64,000 bases of DNA from Lycium barbarum (GCF_019175385.1 NC_083340.1:21154336-21218335), one strand, 5' to 3'. Numbered from the stretch's first letter, positions 1 to 12,160 are shown. A program made the numbers and translations. The notes: generated by a model from the letters alone, not told the origin.

Positions 1-249
1 TTGCTCTCCACTTACACCATCAAACACAAGTGTGTGCCCTATGCGTTGCTCCCGTTATTTGCACAACTACAGATTTCCAAAAGAAATATTCAACATTGTA
101 AGATGATACATATTTTTAGCATGATTACTAAAATTGAAGTAATATCATAAAGCTGATTATATAAACATTTCATACTAAACTCATTTGAGGAACAAAGTAT
201 ATTCTGTATAAATGAACTTGCCATAAATGGCCTCAGAATCCTTTGTGCT

Positions 250-486
250 TCTCTACCTTCTGTAAAGCTTTCCTTTTGCGGCCAGCTACTTCATGAATCC
301 TCCAACGATATCATTCATGCCTCTATGTGCCCAGCTGGCTTTTCCAAGTGCCAAAACAAGTACAAAACAAGGGACTCTCCAGTATGGAACAAAGGAAGGA
401 TATTCTGTTCCATTTCTCAGAAAGATGTAGCTAGAGCTTATCTAGCCGAATTTGCTATGGATGTGAACAACTTCCTTAATACAGAG
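250..486 (+). pseudogene. SABATH carboxyl methyltransferase-like exon fragment
   Basis: The frame through 325-522 reads on upstream without a stop to about 250. The segment resembles the middle of plant SABATH methyltransferases (salicylate, farnesoate and indole-acetate carboxyl methyltransferases), which use S-adenosylmethionine to methylate small carboxylic acids in the cytosol. Recognisable pieces are DIIHAS (family: xxHxVHSS), then SPVWNKGRI, then AYLAEFAMDVNNFLN (family: AYxxQFxxDxxxFLxAR). The family signature following the histidine stretch (WLSxVP) is degraded. A GTAAAG donor follows an AG at 487, immediately after the FLNTE codons, so the homology may end at an intron. No SAM-binding N-terminus or C-terminus is visible nearby. 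I read it as an isolated exon or pseudogene fragment; the family call rests on remembered consensus. Confidence 0.5.
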
Positions 487-525
487 GTAAAGAGATTGAT
501 GCCATTGACTATGTTCTCATAGATA

Positions 526-2717
526 AGGCCATAAGATGACGATATAAGCTCCTCCTCTCCTATAACAAAGGACCAAACAAAAAGAATATTAAAAACCATT
601 GAGATTTCAATCCATCATCTCTCTAAGTGAAAGTCAGATATTAGTTGTAGTACTACTCAACTAAATAGATTACACAGTTCATTAAAATGTGATTCGACTA
701 CCAGTGGACTCTAACAAACCTAAACATATACTTAACTGCATAATTATGTGATCGCTTATCTTATGCTAAATGAGGTCCTTTTTGAGTCCTGAATTTTTTT
801 TTTTTTTTACTGCCACAGAGCCAAAATGGAAATTATAAAATATTGCTTTTTATCATAGCACATACTAAATGAAAACCTGAAAGGGTAACATGCACATCAT
901 TAGTAAGTGTTGTAAGATTGTTAGGAGTTCATCAGTAGATAAACCTAATGTTCACATCTAATCAATCAATTGTCTATTACTTAAAGAAAAGTTAGTTTGT
1001 TAGATTGTTGAACAAAAGTTAAGAACAATTGAGGGCCACAAGTGAATTTTTCCCCATAAAACACAGACTACAGTTTGATGTCACCAAACCAACCATCAAG
1101 AGAAAAAATCACAATTTTGTGATAGGTATTATCAGTGAAGCTCAAGTACACTTTTTCAACTTGTATTATTAGATCACACCTCCAAAAAAATGGTAAAGCT
1201 GGTTGGAAAATGACTACTTCAGCATTAAGATAATGAACAAACCAGAATCAATTGTTTATGTGATTAGGTCAGTTAATGTGAAGGAGAATAATCATCACCT
1301 TAGAGCAGCCTTTGAGTGGATAGCATGAAAAAGAAATATTTGGATCGTAGTATATCTTGATTGCTTGCAGAGCTGAGAGCACACCTCGTGCTTCTGGACA
1401 ACACATCAAGCACAAAACACAACTGACAACATTGCAACCCCCAATGAAACAAACAGAAAACAAGGAAATTCATGTTCAGAACTCAGGTAAAAGCAGTAAA
1501 ACATATCAAAAATCCTATTAGGTCTGGCTTCTTACGAATCCACTTATTAGTTTCACAATCGCATATTTGAGCAAATAATACTCCTCATTACCTCAACCAA
1601 TATGTTCAGAAAAACAAAACCTAGAGAAGTTCACACCTTCAACCATTTCTAGCTTTTTCCTGAGCTATAGCAGAAGATGGTAACTATAGAAGGCATTGGG
1701 ACTATTATAAAAAAAATCTTGGAGGACAATGTCCAAGTTTCCATATTATGCTAAATTGAAGACAGATAGAGATACTTACTACCATCATCATTTAGGGAAA
1801 ATGATAAAGATTTAGGTGTTTCAATGTCCATATTTCCATTCTATATACTAAGTGAAAAATTAGAGAGAAACCCACTACCATCGCCATTCAATGATTCATA
1901 CACAAATATTTTTAAAAGTCAGCAATCGGTATATGAAGAACTCTTTTTGGACCCCTCAAAGAGATAAGGCATGATGTTTTCTCTATCTGAAGGATCATGC
2001 ACATTAATCTCTTTTTCGCCTACCTCAACAGTTTTTCCCTCATACTCTCAACCACTAAAACATACAGGGACAGGCTGAAGTCCAGTAGAGGATTCTTCAA
2101 GTACTTACCTCCCTATTTCGCCAGTACAACCGTTCACCTTTACAGAAATTAGGACAAACAAAAGAGGTTTAGAATGCTCAACCTGAATTAAGCAGTAAAC
2201 CACTACGCCATTATTGTGCATCACTTTTGCTCAATCTTCAATTCTTCTGGACCTAAGATGGCCAGCTAGAAGGATTTCAAAATGCTTCTTTATATCAAAA
2301 CAGTAGACCAGAAGATGTGCTAAAAGGACATTGTAAAGATTATCAATGTCATAACTCATAAGGAATATCCTATAAGTTTTTGATCAACAACTCATGTTGG
2401 ATTCATAGTTCTCAATGAGGAGTATAACAACAGAATTAATATGATATATAGGAGGTTGAGTCATCTTATACAACAATTGAAACCTTTTTGCTATTGTTTT
2501 CCCGAAGCTGGTAAAATTGTATTCCTTAGCCTTAGGACATGCTGGAGACCTCCAAAAAGTTGTTAAGAACGGCCTAAACTACTTACAAAGACTAAAAGAT
2601 CTACAAACTGTTCAGCTTCTTCTATTAAATGTTCTTTACACCAAAAATAAACTGTAGCAATGCAACTTGTTGCTATCATATTAGAAATACCCCAGTGAGT
2701 GGCTACATTTATAAGAT
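526..2717. other. non-coding, nothing recognised
   Basis: AT-rich sequence with poly-T/poly-A tracts (for example near 796-808). The only long open frame (1269-1463, minus) has no recognisable domain. It could be intronic or intergenic. Confidence 0.5.
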
Positions 2718-2720
2718 ATT

Positions 2721-2819
2721 GAGCTCGTTTGATTTAGCTTATCTAAAGCAGCTTATAAGCTAAAAACAGCTTATAAGCCAAAAAACAGCTTATAAGCATA
2801 AGCCCATCCAAACATGCTC
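2721..2819. mobile_element. short MITE with AGCTTATAAGC repeats
   Basis: A 99-bp unit starts GAGCTCGTTTGAT and ends CCAAACATGCTC. The ends are imperfect inverted repeats (about 15 of 21 positions). The interior has three CAGCTTATAAGC units, each itself containing a palindrome. It is flanked on both sides by ATT (2718-2720 and 2820-2822), a possible 3-bp target-site duplication as seen with PIF/Harbinger-type MITEs. No coding capacity. The superfamily is inferred. Confidence 0.55.
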
Positions 2820-2822
2820 ATT

Positions 2823-3619
2823 GTTCCTTCTAAATTTGTTCAACTTCACGTTTATTTCTTAAAGAAGGAACTTTTCCAAACCAATAAAAAACATGACAAC
2901 TAGTTATAACATAATGAAAATCCATGTTGAAATTGTTAATACATTTAAAATGATCTATCTACTTGGAGCCAAATATCACATTCCTTATTAAATGGTATGA
3001 AGCATATTCAACAAACATGACCTGAAACCACGTTTATTCATCCATCATGATAAGTGATTTAGATCTTAGTAACAATAGTTATATTTTGACATTATAATTA
3101 AAATAAAAAGGAAATACCCATTCTTCATAGGTTCTTGAATGGATATCACTCATCCAAAGTGAATTAACACTTCAAAAATTCATAACTCTTCCGTTATAGA
3201 TTTTTTCTTCTTAGCTAGGCGGAATTCGCCAGAAGAAACAGTTTTAAGCACTCCAAATGCACTATTTTGTTGGCAGCATTTTATACACTCATATCGAGAA
3301 CAAAGGTAAACCTTTTAGCAAAACAGACAGTCTACTGCATAACAACCATTCAATCTTTTTATTTTACACCAATTTCGCATCCCAGAGTCCTTTTGCAGTT
3401 GAAAGGCGTAAAAGATTACCTTACCCAATTATATCTTCAAGAAACATGGTAATAAGTCATTATTAGATGCAATCAAATTTTAAAACTTCGAATCTGACCA
3501 TGTATTGGTGCCTCACTTGAAGAAGCAAGGCCGTGTGAGAGTACAATACCCTAAGAGGCAGCACACGTGGCTTCTATGTCGTACATGTCTAAATCTAATT
3601 TGCAACTCCTTACTGATAC
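2823..3619. other. non-coding, nothing recognised
   Basis: Contains several open frames of 60-75 codons with no recognisable protein motif. Nothing else is supported. Confidence 0.4.
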
Positions 3620-3622
3620 TAA

Positions 3623-3862
3623 GGGGCCGTTTGGTGCACGGTATTAGCTGGGATATCCCAGCACTAACTGTGCGATTAATTTTGTACCAAACAACATATA
3701 AAGTGCATCCCAAACTTAAAGATGGATAATCATCTTATCCCGTTAATCCTGTGATTATTTTATCTCATCTCCTTGATGGGATAAATTAGTCCCAAGAGAT
3801 GGGATAAATTATTCCCAGGATTATAATCCTGGGAATGTTTTGTCTACGTACCAAACGACCAC
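3623..3862. mobile_element. Tourist/PIF-Harbinger-like MITE
   Basis: A 240-bp element. Its left end GGGGCCGTTTGGT and right end ACCAAACGACCAC form 13-bp terminal inverted repeats with two mismatches. The flanks are TAA at 3620-3622 and TGA at 3863-3865, consistent with a 3-bp TAA-type duplication carrying one later change. The interior is rich in short inverted repeats (GGGATATCCC, CCCAGGATTATAATCCTGGG). There is no transposase frame, so it is non-autonomous. Confidence 0.65.
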
Positions 3863-3865
3863 TGA

Positions 3866-5027
3866 AGGTTTACTGGCTTTGTGCAACTCTCAAACACATC
3901 ATATGAATTTTAGAGAAAATAGTAACATATAGCATTTCATAATGCAATTCTCTGTCACATCTTTTTTCTTTGTACAAGAAAATACGTGATCAATTAAATA
4001 AGAAAGATATAATATGGCTTTTGAAAACAAATGAGGTAAGAATGAGTGCATTACCTTACTTGTGAAAACATGCCTGCTTCAGTGTAGCCTACATTCTTCC
4101 CAGAAATTGTGTGTCCACCTACATCAAATATTACCAAGAGATCAATATGTCGTGCTGAGCACGGGCCTATGCCAAACAATGTTGTTAGTATTATTTGCAC
4201 AATTTCAAGATTACCAAAAAGTTCAACGAAAATAATTTCACAGAAGGAAACATACATACACTGGAAAACTCCATATTCTTTATTTCTCAATTTGGCTAAA
4301 GCAAAAGATAATTGTTCCAACATCTAACTTGCTTCGGTACCTAGCTAAAATTAAGGGAAAAACAATCTCAGATTTGGCAGTCATCGTAACATAAGCTATT
4401 TCCAGCCTTTGCTTGGGAAACTTGATGTAAGTTCCATGAGTCCAGCGTTGTGCTTTCCTTGCATAAAATGCTCATCTCTCCTGACAGCTAATAGGATGTC
4501 TCTACAATATGATTTGGATCCCGCCTGAATCCATGTTCAAATTTAAATAATAAGATTCAGTTATAATAGTCGCAAATTTGAGCATTCCGCTATTCTTAAT
4601 TAAAGAATTTAAACTTGACAATTTTTTTTTGGATGACAAACTTGACAAATTATTTTGACACTAAGACATTAGAAGGGAGTAAGAAATGGAAAGTAAACAA
4701 CTAAAGTTTGAAGGAGGCAACTTACTAAGTTTTTTGAAAATGAGAAGTCACAAATATTTTTTTAAAAGTATATATGAGTGTCAAATTATGGATGACATGC
4801 ACAATTTAATTTAAGATTAATATACTTAGTGAGATAATAATTTTTATTTTTAGTTACATATTTTCCTACATCGGCTATTGACAACATTCTCTTGGATTAT
4901 AAATTGGATTTTCAGCAGAATTTAAATGGTTACATTTGGACATGTTGGTTTTGATCATGATGTCGATTTTGATTTTCTCAATAACAACCTGTTGGAATTA
5001 TTCATGTCCATATGTACTTGTGACAAC
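3866..5027. other. intergenic sequence, one dispersed repeat
   Basis: No gene is supported. Bases 4695-4760 (AAACAACTAAAGTTTGAA and onward to GAAAATGAGAAGT) recur with changes at about 21297-21367, so a short dispersed repeat is present. A CGTGCTGAGCACG hairpin lies at about 4150-4162. Confidence 0.4.
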
Positions 5028-5076
5028 AATAGTGTTGGGTGTGGAATTGGCCAAACAAGTCAATTCTTTTGTTCAC

Positions 5077-5134
5077 ATAGTCGTGATGTAAGCGCTTACC
5101 TCATGATAGTCGTGATGTAAGCGCTTACCTCATC
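5077..5134 (+). promoter_or_regulatory. tandem 29-bp U3 repeat with 12-bp palindrome
   Basis: Two adjacent 29-bp copies (5077-5105 and 5106-5134) differ only in the last base. Each contains the perfect palindrome GTAAGCGCTTAC (5088-5099 and 5117-5128). The array lies 17-74 bp upstream of the TATA box, where Tnt1-type elements carry stress-responsive enhancer repeats. An enhancer role is inferred from position and repetition; the binding factor is unknown. The same array recurs in the 3' LTR at 9636-9693. Confidence 0.7.
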
Positions 5135-5150
5135 ATAGGAAATTCATTCC

Positions 5151-5158
5151 TATAAATA
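5151..5158 (+). promoter_or_regulatory. Copia LTR TATA box
   Basis: TATAAATA, 17 bp after the tandem enhancer-like repeat. Transcription would be expected to start about 30 bp downstream. Confidence 0.75.
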
Positions 5159-5576
5159 GGTAGCTTATGGTTCATTTGAAAAACACACCAAATTGAAGAA
5201 GACAACACATCCCAAAGAGAGAAAAATTTCTAAGAGAAATACTCTTAGTGAAAGGCCTAAGTAAGAGAAGGTCTTTGAGAGAATTTTCTGTGGTAAAATT
5301 CTTGAGTGTAATTGGGATTGGGGTTGTGAGGTTGAGTGTTGTAAACACTTGTAATATTTCTTCTTTAATAAGATCTGCAGCAGCAACGTGGACGTAGCTC
5401 TCACATTGAGGGTGAACCACTATAAATCTGTGTGTGCTATTTATTCTTCGCTTACATCACGGCGTAAGTAGGTTCTGTCTAAGGAGGTTGGTATTTAAGT
5501 GGTCCAGCTGTGACCCTCCAATCTTTCCTGGGAACCTGCTTACAAAGGTCGGATTTGGGATTTAAATCCTAACAAC

Positions 5577-5588
5577 TGGTATCAGAGC
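5577..5588 (+). other. primer binding site, initiator Met tRNA
   Basis: TGGTATCAGAGC, two bases after the 5' LTR end, is complementary to the 3' end of plant initiator methionine tRNA, the usual minus-strand primer of Tnt1-like elements. Confidence 0.9.
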
Positions 5589-5615
5589 AACAGGTTGTGT
5601 TGTGATTTAGAAACG

Positions 5616-8600
5616 ATGGGAGGCGAAGATGGTACGACGCACGACATCGGTAAATTCGATGGTACAGATTTTGCGTTCTGGAGAATGCAAATTGAAGATT
5701 ATTTATATGGCAAAAAGCTTCATGAACCTCTGAGTCCGAAACCAGAGGAGATGAAGCAAGCAGATTGGGATCTCCTCGACAGACAAGTTCTGGGAGTCAT
5801 TCGACTGACGCTGTCGAAGAACGTTGCTCACAACGTGGCAAAGGAGAAGACCACCGCAGATATGATGAAGGTATTGTCTGACATGTATGAGAAACCTTCG
5901 GCAAATAATAAGGTATTTCTCATGAAGAAACTATTTCATCTAAAGATGATGGAAAATGCTCATGTTGCTGCACACATAAATGAATTCAATACCATTGTAA
6001 ATCAATTGTCATCGGTAAAAATTAATTTCGATGATGAAGTACAAGCTCTAATTTTGTTGGCATCCCTACCAAATAGTTGGGAGCCAATGAGAGCAGCGGT
6101 TAGTAATTCTGTCGGCAGTTACAAACTAAAGTTCAACGATGTTAGGGATCGTATCCTTGCTGAGGAGGTGCGCAGGACAGATTCGGGAGAGGCATCGACG
6201 AGTTCTGCTTTTAATGTTGAAAACAGAAGCAGAAATTATGACAGAAACTACAACCGAAATAGGGGCAGATCGAAGTCAAGGAATGGCAGGGGTCAATCCA
6301 GACCAGGACGAACACATGAGTGTTGGAACTGTGGAAAACCAGGTCACTTCAAGAAGAACTGCAGGGCGCCAAAGAAGGAGGACAACAAGGGGGCTGGAAT
6401 CAACGCTGCTACGGAAGACATTGGCGATGCGTTGTTGCTATCGGTTGACAGCCCGATAGACTCTTGGGTGCTTGACTCAGGAGCGTCCTTTCATACCACC
6501 CCACATCATGATATAATGACAAACTACGTGGCTGGGAATCTCGGCAAAGTTTATTTAGCCGATGGAGAGCCGCTAGATGTTGTTGGCACGGGAGATATTA
6601 ATTTGAAGATGTCAAATGGATCCTCATGGAAGATTACAAAAGTTAGACATGTTCCAAAGCTGATGCGAAACCTGATCTCAGTAGGTCAGCTTGATGATGA
6701 GGGATATGATCTCAACTTTGGTAATGGGTCTTGGAAGGTGGCGAAAGGTGCTATGGTAGTTGGCCGAGGAAAGAAGATTGACACTCTCTACATGACGACT
6801 AGCTGTCGTGATACTGTTGCTGTGGTTGACAACACAAAGAAGACAGATTTGTGGCATCGTCGGCTGGGGCATATAAGCCAGAAGGGGATGAAGCTGTTGG
6901 TGACAAATGGCTTAATTCCGGAGCTGAAGACGGTGGACCTTCATACATGTGAGAGCTGCATTCTCGGAAAACAAAAGCGAGTAAGCTTCTCAAATGCAGG
7001 CAGGGAGTTGAAGGTCGAGAAGTTGGAATTGGTGCACACAGACGTGTGGGGACCTACCACTGTCCCCTCCCTTGGAGGATCAAACTATTACGTGACCTTC
7101 ATTGATGATTCAACCAGGAAGGTATGGGTTTATTTTATGAAAAATAAATCCGATGTGTTTAGTGTATTCAAAAGATGGAAAGCCATGGTCGAGAATGAAA
7201 CAAACCTCAAGTTGAAGTGTTTGAGGTCCGACAACAGCGGAGAATACACCGATGGTGATTTCAAACGGTACTGTGCCGAAAATGGGATCAAGATGATGAA
7301 GACTATTCCTGGAACGCCGCAACAAAATGGAATAGCCGAAAGAATGAACCGAACGTTGAACGAGCGTGCTCGGAGTATGAGAATACACTCTGGACTGCCC
7401 AAGACATTCTGGGCAGATGCAGTCAATACCGCGGCCTTCTTAATTAACCGAGAACCGTCAGTTCCCTTGGATTTCAGAATTCCAGAAGAAGTCTGGAGTG
7501 GCAAGAAGGTAAATCTTTCATTTCTGAAAGTGTTCGGCTGCTTATCATACGTTCATAATGATGATACGGCTAGAAGCAAGCTTGATCCAAAATCAAAGAA
7601 GTGTTACTTTATTGGCTATGGTGACACCGAGCTTGGGTACCGATTTTGGGATGAACAAAATCGGAAGATCATCCGAAGCAGGAATGTTGTCTTCAACGAA
7701 GAGGTACTGTACAAAGACAAGCTGCAAAAGAATTCAGAATGTCAGGACAAGGAATCGGAAATAGTCGATTTGAGGGACTTCCCGACACCTGAGCCGCAGC
7801 CAGGTACAACAGAGGCAGAGGAACAAACAATCCGAGAAGGTGCTGATGAAAGTGCTGATTCTGAAACAAATGAACAGACGCCAATCACAGAACTGCGTAG
7901 ATCATCCAGGATCAGGAAGCCGCTTCACAGGTACTCTCCATCCCTCAACTACATTCTACTCACTGATAGAGGGGAGCCGGAATGTTATGAAGAAGCAATG
8001 CAAGTCGATGAATCGACTAAGTGGGAGCTGGCAATGAAGGATGAAATGGATTCACTATCGGCAAATCATACATGGGAATTATCCGAGTTGCCAAAGGATA
8101 AAAAGGCATTGCAAAACAAATGGGTTTATCGGATAAAGGAAGAACCCAATGGAAGCAAGCGTTATAAAGCAAGGCTGGTTGCAAAGGGATTTCAACAGAA
8201 AGAAGGCATTGACTATACGGAGATCTTCTCTCCCGTAGTCAAGATGGTGACTATCAGAACTGTTCTTGGGCTGGTAGCAAAGGAAAATCTACATCTGCAA
8301 CAGATGGACGTGAAAACTGCATTTCTTCACGGTGATCTAGACGAGAAAATCTACATGCGACAGCCGGAGGGATTCAAAATCAAAGGAAAGGAGAATCTGG
8401 TGTGCAAACTTCAAAAGAGTCTGTACGGACTAAAACAGGCTCCAAGACAGTGGTATTTAAAGTTTGACAACTTTATGAAGAAAGCTGATTTTTTAAGGTG
8501 CGAGGCAGATCACTGCTGTTACTTCAAAAAATTTGAAGACTCGTACATGATACTGCTACTCTATGTCGACGACATGCTAATCGTAGGAGCAAACCTACAG

Positions 8601-9521
8601 GAGATTGATCGGTTGAAAAAAGGGTTATCGGAAGAGTTTGCAATGAAGGATTTGGGAGCTGCAAAGCAAATCCTTGGGATGAGAATAGACCGAAGCAAGG
8701 AGGGCATCAAACTCTCACAAGAAGAATATGTGAGGAATGTTATCAAAAGGTTTAACATGCATGATGCCAAGCCAGTCAGCACTCCCTTGGCTCGACACTT
8801 TCGGTTGTCAAAGGATCAGTCGCCGACAACCGAGGATGAGAAGAAGCAGATGGACAAGATACCTTATGCATCTGCAATCGGTAGTCTTATGTATGGAATG
8901 ATATGTACAAGGCCAGACATTGCACATGCAGTGGGAGTTGTCAGCTGATTTATGAGCAATCCGGGAAAGCAACACTGGGAGGCTGTGAAGTGGATATTCA
9001 GATATCTGAAAGGCAGCTCGAGTTCAGCTCTGTATTTCCGAAAATAAAAAACAGGATTGCAAGGGTATGTTGATGCTGACAACGGTGGTGATATTGATAG
9101 CAGAAAGAGCACATCCGGGTATGTTTACACCTTCGGAGGTACTGCAATCTCTTGGGTTTCCAAGTTGCAAAAGATAGTAGCTCTCTCTAGTTGTGAGGCT
9201 GAGTACGTTGCTGTGACGAAGGCCACAAAGGAAATGATGTGGCTACAATCTTTTTTGCGGGAATTGGATCAGGACCACGAGGGAAGTGTGCTATATTGTG
9301 ATAGCCAAAGTGCCATTCATTTGGCAAAGAACCCGGTCTACCATGCTCGAACGAAGCACATACAACTCCGGTACCATTTCATTAGATCAGCTTTGGAAGA
9401 TGGAGCGCTAGTGCTTGAGAAGATCGCAGGGAGTCAGAATCCAGCAGACATGCTGACAAAGGCAGTGACGATAGACAAACTGAAGCTATGCTCAGCTTCA
9501 GTTGGCCTGCACGAAGTATGA
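5616..9521 (+). pseudogene. Copia gag-pol polyprotein, two in-frame stops
   Basis: The ATG at 5616 (MGGEDGTTHD) is the likely start, 28 bases past the primer site; the frame opens slightly earlier but without an ATG. Domains in order: UBN2-type gag; CCHC zinc knuckle CWNCGKPGHFKKNC (about residues 236-249); aspartic protease VLDSGAS (Asp about 287); integrase zinc-binding region from LWHRRLGH (His about 414); integrase core with D476, D539 and E575 (D-35-E spacing); reverse transcriptase from NKWVYRIKEE to YVDDMLIVG (YVDD about 983-986); RNase H with DADNGGD, SSCEAEY and CDSQSA. The frame is broken by TGA at 8946-8948, where the family has an Arg codon (VVS-stop-FMSNPG), and by TAA at 9045-9047, both in one frame between RT and RNase H. 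It ends at TGA 9519-9521. All catalytic motifs look intact; without read-through, RNase H would not be made. Confidence 0.95.
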
Positions 9522-9579
9522 AACTAGGAAAGAGCTGCTGCATCGATCAAAGTGTGAAGACAAATTAAAATTAGTCTTC

Positions 9580-9591
9580 AAGTGGGAGATT
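9580..9591 (+). other. Copia polypurine tract
   Basis: AAGTGGGAGATT, directly abutting the 3' LTR, is the expected plus-strand primer position. Confidence 0.75.
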
Positions 9592-10134
9592 TGTTGGGTG
9601 TGGAATTGGCCAAACAAGTCAATTCTTTTGTTCACATAGTCGTGATGTAAGCGCTTACCTCATGATAGTCGTGATGTAAGCGCTTACCTCATCATAGGAA
9701 ATTCATTCCTATAAATAGGTAGCTTATGGTTCATTTGAAAAAACACACCAAATTGAAGAAGACAACACATCCCAAAGAGAGAAAAATTTCTAAGAGAAAT
9801 ACTCTTAGTGAAAGGCCTAAGTAAGAGAAGGTCTTTGAGAGAATTTTCTGTGGTAAAATTCTTGAGTGTAATTGGGATTGGGGTTGTGAGGTTGAGTGTT
9901 GTAAACACTTGTAATATTTCTTCTTTAATAAGATCTACAGCAGCAACGTGGACGTAGCTCTCACATTGAGGGTGAACCACTATAAATCTGTGTATGCTAT
10001 TTATTCTTCGCTTACATCACGGCGTAAGTAGGTTCTGTCTAAGGAGGTTGGTATTTAAGTGGTCCAGCTATGACCCTCCAATCTTTCCTGGGAACCTGCT
10101 TACAAAGGTCGGATTTGGGATTTAAATCCTAACA
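9592..10134 (+). repeat. Copia 3' LTR
   Basis: A near-identical copy of 5033-5574, with the tandem palindromic enhancer repeat at 9636-9693. It is followed by the second TSD copy AATAG. Confidence 0.95.
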
Positions 10135-10279
10135 AATAGTTGCATTTCTGTTTGGCTATCATCTGTTAGTCTGGAAATCATACTTTTTTCTCTACGTTGT
10201 TGATCCTGCTATAATCTTGAGTATTTCTTTTAAAATTCTAACTTTGCAGACCATCTATGAAAGGAAGGGAAATATATTA

Positions 10280-10520
10280 GTCTCTCTGTTTCAACTTATG
10301 TGATATTTTTTGCTTTTCAAGAGTCAATTTGGCTAAATTTAAAGCTAAATTTAATTAGATTAACTCAACATTTCAAGATTAAAGTTTATATATTTGAAAA
10401 CTACATGAAAAATACTACAAGTTGCATTTTGAAACACCATGCACTGAGTTTCTTTTATTTATTATTATTGAAAAAGGTTTTAAAACTATGATGATCATAA
10501 TGTGAAATATTTTGAAAAAA
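10280..10520 (+). mobile_element. truncated Stowaway-like MITE
   Basis: The left end TCTCTCTGTTTCAACTTATG is close to the common Solanaceae Stowaway terminus (CTCCCTCTGTTTCAATTTATG) and is preceded by a TA-containing flank. No matching right terminus was found, so the right limit is approximate and the call is tentative. Confidence 0.4.
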
Positions 10521-10978
10521 ATAAACCGTATAATTCATGTCGATAAATAATTGTGTTTTCTTATTGGTGAATAACCATAAACAGAATATTCAGATAGGTT
10601 GGCATTATGAAAGAAAAATTGATTTTTTTTGGTAAAGTAATCAAATGTCATTAGTAAAGCATCGAGAAGATGCAAGGTTATTGGTGAGCAAAAGAAGCTA
10701 TTTCAATCAAAACGGGAAGCAAACTTAGACAAAAAACCTGTAAAACAGCCAAAAGGAATCCTGCCTATTGTACTAAGCTAAGCTAAAGAAAGGGAACTAA
10801 CAAAATCCAAAAAAGTATCTACACTGTTTACCGGGGTAAGAAAATGCCAACTAAATAAGCACTCTAAACATCTAGCCTTGAGAGTACTAATAGGAGTTGA
10901 GATGTAGCCTTAAATTATCCCAATACTAAAAGGAAAATACTGAGTTAAGATATTAAGTCAAGTGACAAGTTAACAATA
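10521..10978. other. non-coding, nothing recognised
   Basis: AT-rich sequence without a supported feature. The TTTTTTGGTAAAGTAATCAAA stretch near 10625 resembles the tail region of old retroposons, but no end could be defined. Confidence 0.35.
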
Positions 10979-12160
10979 AAGGCTGTTATATCCCATTTTA
11001 ACCGGGTTAGAGCGGAGTACAACATATTGGTGATTCCTATATTGCTTTGTTTATTTTAAGGAGTCGCCACCTAATTGATTTTGCGGTGAATTAGGACACC
11101 AAATTATTAACTAAGGTAAAGTTAAAACTAAACCTCTGTTAATGGTCTGCTTAACCAGTGTGATTCTAGGTAAGTGTTCTATATTATCCTAAAGGGAAGG
11201 GGTTAGACATCCTTTAGAATCCGTTAACTTACGGTTATCTGACTAAACTTAGGTTAATTAATCAATGATAGATATAGTATTTAAATTTTAAAAGAAAAGC
11301 TTGTGCAAATAAGACTTGTAAAAATATAACAATTTATGCAAAAAAAAAGGATTTTTAAAATGTCATTTTTTATAAAGAAAGAAGATTTCAAATAATAATG
11401 CTGTTAAAAAATGGGACTAATAATTCGCATAAGAGGGGATTTTAGAATACTATTTGAAATAGAAGTTTATAAATGTTGCTAAGATTTAAAATAAAATCCT
11501 TAATAAAACTTATGAAAAAGAAGATAATAATTTGTATAAAAGGAGACTTCAAATGCCATAAAATTTATAAATATTGTTAAAGTTTAAATATATATATATA
11601 AAAAAAAATGTTGTTTAGAATGAAATTTGTAGAAAATATAATAATTCGCGTAAAAAGAAACTGCAAATGCCATATAAAAATAACTTATAAATGTTGCAAA
11701 GATTTTAAATAATGATGCTAATTAAAATAAAAACTCGCATGAAATATATAAGCAGAAAAAAAACGCGGGTTTGCGTAATGCCTTAACAAATATTTGAAAC
11801 AAACTAAACGACGATGTATTGATTGATTTTGCGTTTTAGAAGTTCAAAAATCTTTAATTCCTATTTGCATGTTAGTGATGTTTCGAAATTCTCAAGATAA
11901 TAATATGTGAATCCTTTAATTTAGAATATATATATGGTCATGTCATTTTTTGCAAATTGATTATTTTAAATAAAAAAAGCGTGAAGAGAAGGAAATAATT
12001 TATGAGATTGATTGTTAGTTCTCTCTTAAGTTAACTACCCATAGCTAAGGTTAATCCACTAATTCATCTAAAGTTCATCTAAATCAGCAAGGATAAAATA
12101 AAACGTTAGTCACATAATACACAATCAAACGAAAATGAAATAAAAAGAATGAATCAAATG

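Larger units (their letters stand above)
5033..5574 (+). repeat. Copia 5' LTR
   Basis: Begins TGTTGGGTGTGG and ends TTTAAATCCTAACA. It holds the tandem enhancer-like repeat, a TATA box at 5151-5158, and the presumed R/U5. It differs from the 3' LTR by one base in an A run (near 5179) and by three transitions. Confidence 0.95.
5028..10139 (+). mobile_element. Tnt1/Tork-like Copia LTR retrotransposon with TSD
   Basis: Complete structure: TSD AATAG (5028-5032 and 10135-10139), 542-bp 5' LTR, initiator-Met tRNA primer site, gag-pol frame, purine tract, 543-bp 3' LTR. LTR ends are TGTTG...TAACA. By eye the LTRs differ by three G-to-A transitions and one A-run indel in about 542 bp, so the insertion is recent. 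Pol order is protease-integrase-RT-RNase H, the Copia order, and motif wording is close to tobacco Tnt1. Despite its youth the polyprotein has two in-frame stops, so this copy probably cannot move by itself but could be mobilised in trans. Confidence 0.95.

Noticed and set aside
4140..4165. CGTGCTGAGCACG hairpin as a Helitron end
   Set aside because: No CTRR tetranucleotide at the expected distance on either strand.
4051..4323. 90-codon minus-strand frame
   Set aside because: No recognisable motif and no convincing splice or start context.
5166..5420. Minus-strand frames repeated at 5172-5420 and 9684-9980
   Set aside because: They lie in the two copies of the Copia LTR and are antisense to it; duplication reflects the LTR pair, not a gene family.
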